Positions 7,496 through 16,200 of a stretch of 18,672 nucleotides of DNA are shown piece after piece. Every line of letters begins with the position of its first letter. Positions within the stretch are counted from its first letter, which is position 1. The translations under genes were made by a program, and so were the position numbers. The DNA lies in assembly GCA_041738285.1 (NCBI GenBank), contig JBGSQB010000015.1, forward strand, positions 1 to 18,672, read 5' to 3'. Source of the stretch: SZUA-521 sp041738285. GTDB taxonomy: Bacteria; Pseudomonadota; Gammaproteobacteria; Pseudomonadales; Azotimanducaceae. Under the pieces are notes generated by a model that did not search any database, was not told the origin of the DNA, and was given only the letters and a program-made list of their open reading frames with translations.

Positions 7496-8082
7496 GCGCC
7501 CGGTCGATTGCGATGTTGATCTGGATTGCATCGCTTGCGCTGCCGTTGTCTGCACACGGGGACGATGCGGCGGTGATCGACGGCTTTCACGATGCGCTGA
7601 TCGCGGCGATGAAAAGCGGCACGAGTTTTGATGAGCGCGTCGGGATGCTCGACCCTGTGGTGCAGGCGTCGTTCGATCTGTCGACCATCGCGCGTGTCAG
7701 CCTGGGCCGAACCTGGGGAGACCTCGATACCGCCGCTCGGGCCGCGTTTTCGGTGCTGCTTGGCGAGTTGATCGTCGCGACCTACGCTGAGCGCTTCGTA
7801 CGCTACAACGAACAACGCTTCGAAACGCTGTCTGTGGATGCGCCGAAGCCGGACCGCAGCGTGGTAAAGACGCGCCTGGTTCGTATCGATGAATCGCCGG
7901 TGAGTCTCGACTACTACTTGAGCGGTGGCCGCATCTACAACATCGTGGCGGATGGCGTGAGCGATTTGTCCCTGCGCCGTGCCGACTATGCAGCAATCGT
8001 TTCGCGCAAGGGATTCGATGGGCTGCTCGCCGAGATTCGCGGCAAGATCGCAGATCATCGCGCGGCTGGTGATGCACCTTAG
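7492..8082 (+). CDS. mlaC: MlaC/Ttg2D-family periplasmic phospholipid-binding protein
   Basis: A 196-residue protein. A Sec signal peptide covers residues 1-23 ('SLALPLSAHG'). The mature part fits the MlaC/Ttg2D/HpnM family: an opening helical region, 'MLDPVVQASFDLSTIARVSLG' (residues 52-72), 'TYAERFVRYNEQRFE', and the strands 'VKTRLVRIDESPVSLDYYL' and 'GRIYNIVADGVSDLSLRRADY'. MlaC shuttles phospholipids between outer-membrane MlaA and the inner membrane. I chose GTG 7492 because it overlaps the DctM stop as GTGA and places the signal peptide correctly; the frame is open further upstream, but inside DctM. The last 11 nt overlap the MlaA gene. No MlaFEDB genes are visible. Similarity to HpnM of hopanoid clusters is equally plausible, given the HpnN-like neighbour. 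Confidence 0.87.
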   Translation: MSARSIAMLIWIASLALPLSAHGDDAAVIDGFHDALIAAMKSGTSFDERVGMLDPVVQASFDLSTIARVSLGRTWGDLDTAARAAFSVLLGELIVATYAERFVRYNEQRFETLSVDAPKPDRSVVKTRLVRIDESPVSLDYYLSGGRIYNIVADGVSDLSLRRADYAAIVSRKGFDGLLAEIRGKIADHRAAGDAP

Positions 8083-8794
8083 GCCAGTGTGGTTGGTCGT
8101 GCTCCTGAGTCTCTCTGGCTGCGCAGGGCGGGAGGTTCCCCAAACCGAAGCCTATGATCCGTGGGAAGGTTTCAATCGGCATTCCTACGCAGTGATGGAT
8201 GTGGCTGATCGTGCTGCGCTGCGGCCGCTGGCCCGTGGCTACGCCGCGGTGGTGCCGGCGCCCGTGCGGGCTGGCATTGGCAACTTCTTCGGCAATCTTC
8301 GTGTACCGGCATCCGCCGTCTGTGGACTGTTGCAGGGAAAACCCGCGCGCGGTGGCACTGATCTTGCGCGATTCATCATCAACACGACACTCGGCATTGG
8401 CGGGCTCTTCGATGTAGCCAGTCGGGTCGGCCTGCCGTTCCAGGACGAGGACATTGGCCAGGTACTCGCGGTTTGGGGCTACAAGCAGTCGCGAGCGCTG
8501 TACTTGCCTGTGCTAGGCCCGACCACGCTGCGCGATCTGCCCGGTGACATCGTCAATCGTCTGCTGGCGCCACGATGGTTGCTCGGTGACGGGTACGGCT
8601 GGGAGGCAGCAACGATAGATACGGTTGGCCAGCGAGCGTCGCTGCTGACGGCCACTGAGGCCCGCGACAGCGCAGCGCTCGATCCCTACGCATTCACCCG
8701 CGAAGCGAATCATCAGCGTCGCCTCGACCGTATCTACGATGGATCCCCACCGGTCGAGGACTTCCTCGAGATGGACGACATCGATGCCCGCTGA
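8072..8794 (+). CDS. mlaA: MlaA/VacJ-family outer-membrane lipoprotein
   Basis: A 240-residue lipoprotein. The lipobox LSGC places the lipidated cysteine at residue 17. The family core is clear: 'DPWEGFNRHSYAVMDVADRA', 'PAPVRAGIGNFFGNLRVP', then 'INTTLGIGGLFDVASRVGLP', 'DEDIGQVLAVWGYKQSRALY' and 'LPVLGPTTLRDLPGDIV'. MlaA forms a ring-shaped channel in the inner leaflet of the outer membrane and exchanges phospholipids with MlaC. The ATG at 8072 sits directly before the signal peptide and overlaps MlaC by 11 nt; a GTG at 8069 is an alternative. Upstream in-frame sequence belongs to MlaC and is not signal-like. The C-terminus overlaps the RND gene by 11 nt, so the three genes look co-translated. 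Confidence 0.94.
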   Translation: MHLRPVWLVVLLSLSGCAGREVPQTEAYDPWEGFNRHSYAVMDVADRAALRPLARGYAAVVPAPVRAGIGNFFGNLRVPASAVCGLLQGKPARGGTDLARFIINTTLGIGGLFDVASRVGLPFQDEDIGQVLAVWGYKQSRALYLPVLGPTTLRDLPGDIVNRLLAPRWLLGDGYGWEAATIDTVGQRASLLTATEARDSAALDPYAFTREANHQRRLDRIYDGSPPVEDFLEMDDIDAR

Positions 8795-11384
8795 CCGATC
8801 GGCATGGGTCGCAGCGATGGTCGGATACGTTGCCCGACGCGCGCGCCTCGTGCTGCTGATGATCATCATGTTGACCGCTGTTGCCGGATGGTACGGCGCC
8901 GAACGCTTCCGCATGAATTCCGATCTCGGTTCGCTGATCGAGCAGGAAGCCGGATGGCGCGACGACTTCGATCGATTCGAAGCCGAATTTCCGATGCTCA
9001 TCGACACGGCAATGGTCGTTGTTTGGGGTGAGTCGTTTCACGGCGTCGAGAACACGACCCGAAGGATCGAACATGCGCTGCGTGAGCGTGCTGATGTCTT
9101 TCAGGACGTTTACAGCCCCGGCAACGACCCGTTCTTTCGCGATCACGTGCTCTTGTATCTCGATCTCGACCGGCTCCAGGACACGGTCGACAGACTGGCC
9201 GAGGCGCAGCCGATGCTCACCGCGGTTGCGGAGGACCCGACGCTGCGCGGTGTACTTGGCGTCGTTGGCGATGGCGTTGTACACGAACCCGTAACCGGCT
9301 TCGACCGCATGCTGGACCTCTTGATCGAATCTGCCGACGGTGTGCTGCGCGGCGAAGGTGGCGCGATTGCTTGGGCGGACGAATTCTTCGAGACGGGCGA
9401 TGAGCGGATCTTTCGTGTCGTGTTCGCCAAGGGACGCGCGACCAATGGGGACCTGTTGCCGAACGCCACGATAATGACGGAGCTGTCGAAGTTGCTCGCA
9501 TCGACGCATCTCGACCCGGGCGTCACCGTGCAGGTCGGCGGCGAAATCGCGCTCGCGTATGAAGAGATCAAGGCGGCACAGCAAGGGGTAGCTACCGCCG
9601 GCACGCTTTCGTTCGTACTGTTGGCGATCGTATTGTTCATTGGGATCCGATCGGCCCGCATCATCATAGCGACCGTCACGCTGGTAGTCGTCGGTGTCAT
9701 CTGGACGAGTGCGTGGGCGATGCTCTCAGTGGGCGAGTTCAATACCCTGAGTCTCGTCTTTCTCGCGATGTTCTTTGGCCTTGGCGTCGACTTCTCCATT
9801 CACTATTGCCTTCGATATGAAGAGGCGCTATCGCAAGGAGATGACAATGTCACCGCGCTGGTGCGGGCGGCCTCGAGCGTGGGCGGAGCGATCATGCTGT
9901 GCAGCATCACCACCGCAATCGGATTTCTCGGGTTCGTCGCGACCGACTATGCGGGGCTGGCCGATCTCGGCATCATTTCCGCCGGCGGTATGGTGGTTGC
10001 CGCGGCACTGACATTCCTGTTCCTGCCAGCGTTCTTCGTAACCTTTGGCGCGCCTCGGCGGCTGCGCGCCGTCGACGTGCCATCGGTGGATCGTTGGGTC
10101 AAAGCGATGGTGCGCAGTCGAAGTTTCGCGCTGCCGGTCCTGCTGGTGCTGTCCGCGGGCGCGGTTTACATCGATCGCCAGGCGTATTTCGACTTCAGCG
10201 TGCTCGCTCTTCGGGATCAGGGTTCGCCATCCATGCAGACACTGCGACTGCTCAACGAGGAAGGTATCGTCACCGACTACTCGCTGGCGGTACTCGGCGA
10301 CGCTCCGGCAGGCGACTCATCGCTCCATCGTGTTGCGGCGCTGTCAGTTGTCAAGGAAGTACGCAGCCCCGAGGGGTTTCTACCTGAAGACCAGGACGAA
10401 AAGCTTACTGTCATCGCGGACATCTCGATCCTGCTCGATAGCGCGCTCAACCCGGTGCGAAAGCAGGAGCGTCTGTCTGACGATGAACGTCTGGCGGTGT
10501 TGCGGGAACTCGTTGCGCTGATCGCTGCAAACCCGAGCAGCGATGAGCTGCACGGACCTCGACTCAACCGTCTGCAGGTGTCGCTGGCGTCGCTGACGGA
10601 GCGCGGTTCGGCAGCCATTCGCAGTTTCGAGCTCGGCGTGGTTGCCGATCTCGAGACCGAACTCGACTGGCTGCGCCGCGCCGTCGCGGTGCGCGCGATG
10701 AAGTTCGAAGATCTGCCCGATGCGATGAGCAGCCGATTGGTCAGCGCTAACGGCGTTTATCTGTCGCAAGTGCTGCCGGAACAGGATATCGGGCGCGTCG
10801 AGAACCTGAAGGCGTTTGTCGAACAAGTGCGTGCCGTCGCACCGGATGCAACCGGCCGGCCGGTGATCGAATGGGGTGTGGGACAGATCGTGGTTGCATC
10901 GTTCATCGAGGCACTGACAATCGCCGTCATCGGGATCGCCGTCGTTCTTGTCGTTGCGCTGCGCAGTGCGCGAGATGCGATGCTGGTGTTGACGCCGCTG
11001 GTGCTTGCTGCGGTATTCACGGTCGCGGTCGCCGTAGTGTTGGACATCCCCTTCAACATGGCCAACATTCTGGTGCTGCCGCTGATATTTGGTCTCGGCG
11101 TCGACAACGGTATTCACGTAGTGGATCGCTATCGGCGGGTTCGTGACGTGGGCCATCTCATGCACTCGAGTACACCGCGTGCAGTGCTGTTGTCGACGTT
11201 GACCACCGTCGGTGCGTTTGCATCGCTGATGCTGTCACCGCATCAGGGCACGGCCTCGATTGGGGCGCTACTCACGATTGCGGTGATGTTCCTGCTGGTG
11301 TTCACGGTGTTCGTATTACCGATGCTGCTGAGCACCATGGCAGGGTCCGCGCAAGACGAAGTTCCGCGGGAAAGCCGAGAGTGA
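8784..11384 (+). CDS. RND/MMPL-family transporter, HpnN-like
   Basis: An 866-residue protein with two tandem MMPL/RND halves. A membrane anchor lies at about residues 21-38, followed by a periplasmic domain that includes 'NDPFFRDHVLLYLDLDRLQD' and 'AQPMLTAVAEDPTLRGVLG', features I associate with hopanoid-transporter HpnN proteins. The first permease block spans about 270-420, with 'FGLGVDFSIHYCLRYEE' at about 331-347. A second periplasmic domain covers about 425-700, and a second permease block about 700-850 with 'IFGLGVDNGIHVVDRYRR'. The Asp in each GxGVD motif is the likely proton-relay residue. Family members export lipids such as hopanoids. ATG 8784 overlaps the MlaA stop by 11 nt, and the gene ends in a GTGA overlap with the next. 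No hopanoid synthesis genes are in view, so the cargo is open. Confidence 0.88.
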   Translation: MPADRSAWVAAMVGYVARRARLVLLMIIMLTAVAGWYGAERFRMNSDLGSLIEQEAGWRDDFDRFEAEFPMLIDTAMVVVWGESFHGVENTTRRIEHALRERADVFQDVYSPGNDPFFRDHVLLYLDLDRLQDTVDRLAEAQPMLTAVAEDPTLRGVLGVVGDGVVHEPVTGFDRMLDLLIESADGVLRGEGGAIAWADEFFETGDERIFRVVFAKGRATNGDLLPNATIMTELSKLLASTHLDPGVTVQVGGEIALAYEEIKAAQQGVATAGTLSFVLLAIVLFIGIRSARIIIATVTLVVVGVIWTSAWAMLSVGEFNTLSLVFLAMFFGLGVDFSIHYCLRYEEALSQGDDNVTALVRAASSVGGAIMLCSITTAIGFLGFVATDYAGLADLGIISAGGMVVAAALTFLFLPAFFVTFGAPRRLRAVDVPSVDRWVKAMVRSRSFALPVLLVLSAGAVYIDRQAYFDFSVLALRDQGSPSMQTLRLLNEEGIVTDYSLAVLGDAPAGDSSLHRVAALSVVKEVRSPEGFLPEDQDEKLTVIADISILLDSALNPVRKQERLSDDERLAVLRELVALIAANPSSDELHGPRLNRLQVSLASLTERGSAAIRSFELGVVADLETELDWLRRAVAVRAMKFEDLPDAMSSRLVSANGVYLSQVLPEQDIGRVENLKAFVEQVRAVAPDATGRPVIEWGVGQIVVASFIEALTIAVIGIAVVLVVALRSARDAMLVLTPLVLAAVFTVAVAVVLDIPFNMANILVLPLIFGLGVDNGIHVVDRYRRVRDVGHLMHSSTPRAVLLSTLTTVGAFASLMLSPHQGTASIGALLTIAVMFLLVFTVFVLPMLLSTMAGSAQDEVPRESRE

Positions 11385-13204
11385 CATCGCGGCGGGCGAT
11401 GGCTGCGTTGCTCGGCGCCATGTTGCTGCCCCTGTTGCTTGCGCGCGGCGTGATCGCACTCAATCTCCCGGATGGTGATCAGTGGAGCATCGGTGAGGCG
11501 TTCCTCGCGTGGGGCTACGGTGCGCTCAACGACCTGATCGCGATTGCGTTGCTCAGCACGATCATCGGCGTCGCTGGCTGCGTCGGTCGGCGCGCCATGC
11601 ACACCGCGATGACCGCGAGCGTTGCGGCGTGCGTCGTGGTCAGCTTGCTGGATGTCTTTTTCTGGTTCGAGTTTGGCAATCGCACCGATCGGCTCGTCTT
11701 CCACTACCTGAACTATCCGGTAGAGGTGTGGGCATTTCTGGAAGACCAGTTCGTGTTCAGCCTGCTCATCGTCCCCATCGCTGTGGCAGCTGCGCTGTTA
11801 CACCGTGCGCTCTCGAACAGTGCGGTAGCGCTTGCGACCACGTCGCGCAGCACCTTGTCGATGGCGCTGACGCCGATCGCAACCATGACGTTGATTGTCG
11901 TCACGGTGACTGAGCCAGCACCGCTTCGACCGACGATGTCCAGGGCCACCAATGAAGCAGCGAGCAACGGAATTCTCAATGTCGTTCATGCGGCATTGGT
12001 TGCCGAACGACGCTGGCATGGCGTCTTCCCGGCGTTGGATCTCACCGACAGGGAACTCCTGATGACGGAGACGCAAGCAGCGCCGGCGGCGCAGGCACCG
12101 CGACATGTGATTCTCATCATCGAGGAGTCGTTCGCGGGCGATACCTGGTGGGATGGGGACAAGCGGCGCAAGTTCATGCCGAACTTCGATCGATTGCGTA
12201 ACGAAGGCGTCTATTTCGATCGTCTGTATGCAACAGGTACACGAACGACACGCGGCTTGGAGGCACTGCTGCACGGATATCCGCCATTGCCTGGCATCGC
12301 GCTCAACCAGCGCGCCGGATTCGAAGCGCTGCCGTCATTGCCCCGGGCGCTCGCAGCTGCAGGATTCGATACCGCATTCGTCTATGGCGGCTGGCCTGGC
12401 TTCAGCAACTTCGCCAACTACTGGCGGGGAATCGGTTTTCGGGATGTCGTCACCCGTGACGACTTCGATAGTGAGCACTTTCAGACGTCCTGGGGCGTGG
12501 CAGATGAAGTGCTGTTCGATCGCGTCCTCGAAGAGATGGATCGGCGGACCGGGGTCGAAGGTCGACGCGTGTTTTTGTCGACACTGACAGTATCGAATCA
12601 CAGACCGTACGATTTTCCGGATGGCCGCATCGAGTTCCCTGCGGATGAGCGACGTCTGGAATACGCCATCGCATATGCCGATTGGGCGCTGGGTCGGTTC
12701 ATGCAACTGGCGTCGAGGCGCGCCTGGTACGATCAGACGCTGTTCGTGATCATGCCCGACCACAGTCCGCGTGCGCACGGTGGCGCGGTGATTCCCGTTG
12801 CCGCCTATCGAGTGCCTGGCATCATCATCTGGCCCGGCGGCCTCGCGGCGACGCAGCGGGATGGCATCGCATCCCTCATGGATGTACCCCGCACGATCCT
12901 GTCGGCGATGGGCATTGCAAGTGACGAGCAGTTTTTCGGCGGCGACATGCTGGCTGTGGATTTCAATGGTGTCGCGCCCGTCGAGCACGACTATCGACTG
13001 GGTCTCTTGACCCAACAAGGATTCACGGTGCTGTTGCGCAACGAACGGGCGGTGTCGTTCGCTGGGGATGGGATGAACGATGCACGCCCGTTGCGGGCAA
13101 ATGCGTCCGACGAGCGACGCGCCACGGCGCTGTTTCAGAGCGCGTTCGAACGCTGGCAGGGAGGTCGGTCTACGATGCGGGCTTCCGTCGTGCCGGGCGC
13201 ATGA
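11381..13204 (+). CDS. LTA-synthase-like membrane sulfatase-fold phosphotransferase
   Basis: A 607-residue protein. About four to five membrane helices occupy residues 5-180, followed by an external alkaline-phosphatase/sulfatase-fold domain (about 240-520). Metal and catalytic residues line up with LTA synthase-type enzymes: 'VILIIEESFAGD' (metal ligand Glu248 or Glu249), 'ATGTRTTRGLEALLHG' with the likely Thr nucleophile at 289 or 290, 'LTVSNHRPYDFP' (His407), and 'IMPDHSP' (Asp460-His461). Such enzymes transfer phosphoglycerol or phosphoethanolamine from phospholipid headgroups to lipids or glycans outside the inner membrane. The donor and acceptor cannot be told. The GTG start at 11381 overlaps the RND stop by 4 nt. 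The 3' end overlaps the convergent GGDEF-EAL gene by 35 bp. Confidence 0.87.
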   Translation: MTSRRAMAALLGAMLLPLLLARGVIALNLPDGDQWSIGEAFLAWGYGALNDLIAIALLSTIIGVAGCVGRRAMHTAMTASVAACVVVSLLDVFFWFEFGNRTDRLVFHYLNYPVEVWAFLEDQFVFSLLIVPIAVAAALLHRALSNSAVALATTSRSTLSMALTPIATMTLIVVTVTEPAPLRPTMSRATNEAASNGILNVVHAALVAERRWHGVFPALDLTDRELLMTETQAAPAAQAPRHVILIIEESFAGDTWWDGDKRRKFMPNFDRLRNEGVYFDRLYATGTRTTRGLEALLHGYPPLPGIALNQRAGFEALPSLPRALAAAGFDTAFVYGGWPGFSNFANYWRGIGFRDVVTRDDFDSEHFQTSWGVADEVLFDRVLEEMDRRTGVEGRRVFLSTLTVSNHRPYDFPDGRIEFPADERRLEYAIAYADWALGRFMQLASRRAWYDQTLFVIMPDHSPRAHGGAVIPVAAYRVPGIIIWPGGLAATQRDGIASLMDVPRTILSAMGIASDEQFFGGDMLAVDFNGVAPVEHDYRLGLLTQQGFTVLLRNERAVSFAGDGMNDARPLRANASDERRATALFQSAFERWQGGRSTMRASVVPGA

Positions 13205-16200
13205 ACGACACGCTCGGATCGAGGAATTTGCGGATTTCCGGCAGCGGGATCGGCCGCGAGAACAGATAGCCCTGGCCGTACTCGCAGTCGTGATCGGCGA
13301 GGAACTTCAGCTGTTCCGGTGTCTCGATACCTTCTGCGACCACTTCGAGATTCAATCGATGCGCCATGGCGATGACGGCGGTCGTGATCGCCATATCCTC
13401 GTTGTTGTGTGGAATCTCCATGACGAAACTTCGGTCGATCTTCACTGTGTCGATTGGAAAGCGCTTCAGATAATTGAGCGATGAATAGCCGGTGCCGAAG
13501 TCATCGATCGCCAGGCGCACGCCCAGTTCACGCAGTCGTTCGATCGTGAAGAGCGCTGCGTCGGCATCATCCATCAGCATCGTTTCGGTGATTTCGACCT
13601 CTAACTGTGCGGCGGCGATGCCCGTTTCGCGGATACAGCGCCGAATCGTGCGCAGCAGGTCCGGGTCGCGGAACTGACGTGGTGAGATGTTGATCCCCAT
13701 TTGAATGGGCGTGCCCGCTTGCGCCGACAGTTCGCGCGCTGAAACGCAGGCGGCCTCGATGACCCAGCTGCCGATTCCAACGATGACGCCGGTTTCCTCT
13801 GCGACGCCGATGAACTGATCCGGCGCCAGCAGTCCGCGTTCCGGATGGTGCCAACGAATCAGCGCCTCCACACCGATGATTCGATTATCGGAGAGCCGCA
13901 CCTTGGGCTGATAGAAGAGCTCGAACTGCTGCTGTCGAAGCGCTTCGCGAAGTTCGTTCTCGGTCTTCAGGCGTGTTTGGGCCTTGGTGTTCATCTCCTC
14001 GGAGAAGTACTGATAGTTGTTCCGGCCGCGCTCCTTGGCCCGATACATGGCGAGGTCGGCGTTCTTGGTCAGGATGTTCGGGTGGACGGAGTCGTCCGGA
14101 ATGATCGTGATGCCGATGCTCGTGGTGACAACCAGCTGATGACCCGAAATCACGATCGGGGTTCGCAGTCGTTCCAGAATCTTCTCGGCCACCACCCCCG
14201 CATCGGATGGAGTTGCGATGTCGTACAGGAGGATCGTGAACTCATCACCACCTGGTCGCGCCACCGTGTCTTCATTGCGCACGCAGTGCGTCAGGCGCTT
14301 TGCCACTTCCTTCAGCAGCTCATCGCCCGCTTCATGGCCGAGTGTGTCGTTCACGCGTTTGAACTGATCCAGATCGAGATACAACATCGCCGCGTGTCGA
14401 TTGGCGCGCACGGCGTGCTGAATTGCTTGCTCGAGGGCATTGCCGAACAGCCGGCGATTGCCGAGTTCGGTAAGCGTGTCGTAGAAGGCCATGCGCTCCA
14501 TTTGCGCGTGCGTGTCTTTGAGGTCGGTGATGTCTGCGATCTGAACGATGAAGTAGAGCGGGTCACCCGCTTCCGAGCGCAGCAGCACGACGTGGAAGTT
14601 GGTCCAGATTTCGTCGCCATTCTTGCTGACCATGCGTCGTTCCGAGTGGCTCGCGTTACCGTCGCGATGCACGAGCCGGTCGAGGACGTCCTTCAAGCCC
14701 GGCCGGTCTTCGCTCGGCACCAGTCGGCTGATGTGGGCGTCGACCAGATCCTGCTCGGGATAGTCGAGCACATCGAGGGCGAAGCGGTTTGCCTGAACGA
14801 TGTAACCCTGCGTCGAGACGAGCATGATGCCGATGGGCGCGTTCTCGAAGGTGCCGCGGAACCGCTCCTCACTCAGTCGCAGCTTTTGTTCCGTGTCGCG
14901 CTGAGCTCGATTGTCCTTGGCGATGCATACGAGGCTCTTCCTGCCCCCGAGTTCCACCACGGTGGCCGATACCAATGCAGGAATCTCTTCGCCTGACTTG
15001 GTCAGGAACGTGATCTCGAAGTTCTGATAGCTGCCTTCGGCAAGCACGATCTCCGTTGCCCGTACGAGCTGGCTGACGTCTGCGAATATCGGCAGCTTGC
15101 CGACCCGGTGGCCCACCAGTTCGTCATGCCTGAACCCGGATGCGGTGAGGAAGGCATCGTTGATGTCGAGTATGCAGCTGTCGTCGAGACCGATGATGAC
15201 GATGCCGTCAGGGCTGCCTGCAAATATTCGGGCGAACTTCTCTTCGCTGTCCTTCAGCGCGGCCTCCGCCAGCCGTCGCTTGGTGATGTCGCGGCCGATG
15301 CAAAGCACGCACAGCTCCCCATCCAGCTCGACGTACCGCAGCGAGATCTCGGTATGCAGCTGCTCGCCATTCTTGGCGACGAGTTGCGTTTCGTAGTCGA
15401 GACACTCGTGATGGCGTTCGAGTTCCGCTTGGACTCGCTCGCGGTCGTGGACGTTGGCCCAGATGGCCAGCATGGGCTCCTGATGGCCGATGGCTTCTTC
15501 GCGCGTGTAGCCGAGCAGGCGCGTAAAGCCAGTGTTGAAGTCGACGATGGTGCTGTCGGAATTTCGCAGAATGAGGATGGCGTCAGGGCTGGAATGAAAG
15601 ACCGTCGAGAATTTCGACTCGCTGTTTCGAAGCTGCTTTTCCGTCCTGACCTGTTCGGTCGCAACGCGACCTGTGACCACCGTGCCGGCAATGCCGGGCG
15701 TCTCACCAAGACCGGTCAGCTGTAGATCGACGAATGAGTCTGATGCCCGGTCCAAGCGCAGGCGCGACAATCGAAATGTCTCACGCGGCCTGCGATAGGT
15801 GCGGGCGAGGGCACGACCGAACTCGTTGCGATCTGTCGAGTGGATCAGTGCCAGGGGCTTGGCGCCGATCAGCGTCGTGGTGTGAACGCCGAAGACTTCG
15901 TAGGCCTTGGCATTGGCATAGCTGATGCGGCCCTCCGGGTCGATCACCATGGTGAGCTCGCCGGTGTTTTCGATGATGCCACGGAAACGTGATTCGCTGA
16001 CTGCGAGGGCGCGCTGGGCGCGGCGCTGCTCTGAGAGATCGAGTACCTGCAGGACAACGAACGCAGGTCGGCCGGACGTGTCGCGTACGATGCGGCTATA
16101 GACGCTGGCCCAGATACAGCGGTTGTCCGGCAGTGTGAAATCGCGATCGAATTGGATGTGTTCGCGTTGGCCGCGGGCAAGCTGCGTGCGCTCGGCGCGC

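Noticed and set aside
3850..13204. A hopanoid biosynthesis cluster reading, based on HpnM/HpnN resemblance
   Set aside because: No squalene-hopene cyclase, HpnA-H or other hopanoid synthesis gene is present, and MlaA and TRAP genes are not part of the standard hpn cluster, so I kept the broader RND/lipid call.
13845..14996. A 383-codon plus-strand frame opposite the PAS5/GGDEF region
   Set aside because: It mirrors the conserved GGDEF-EAL coding sequence and has no domain of its own.
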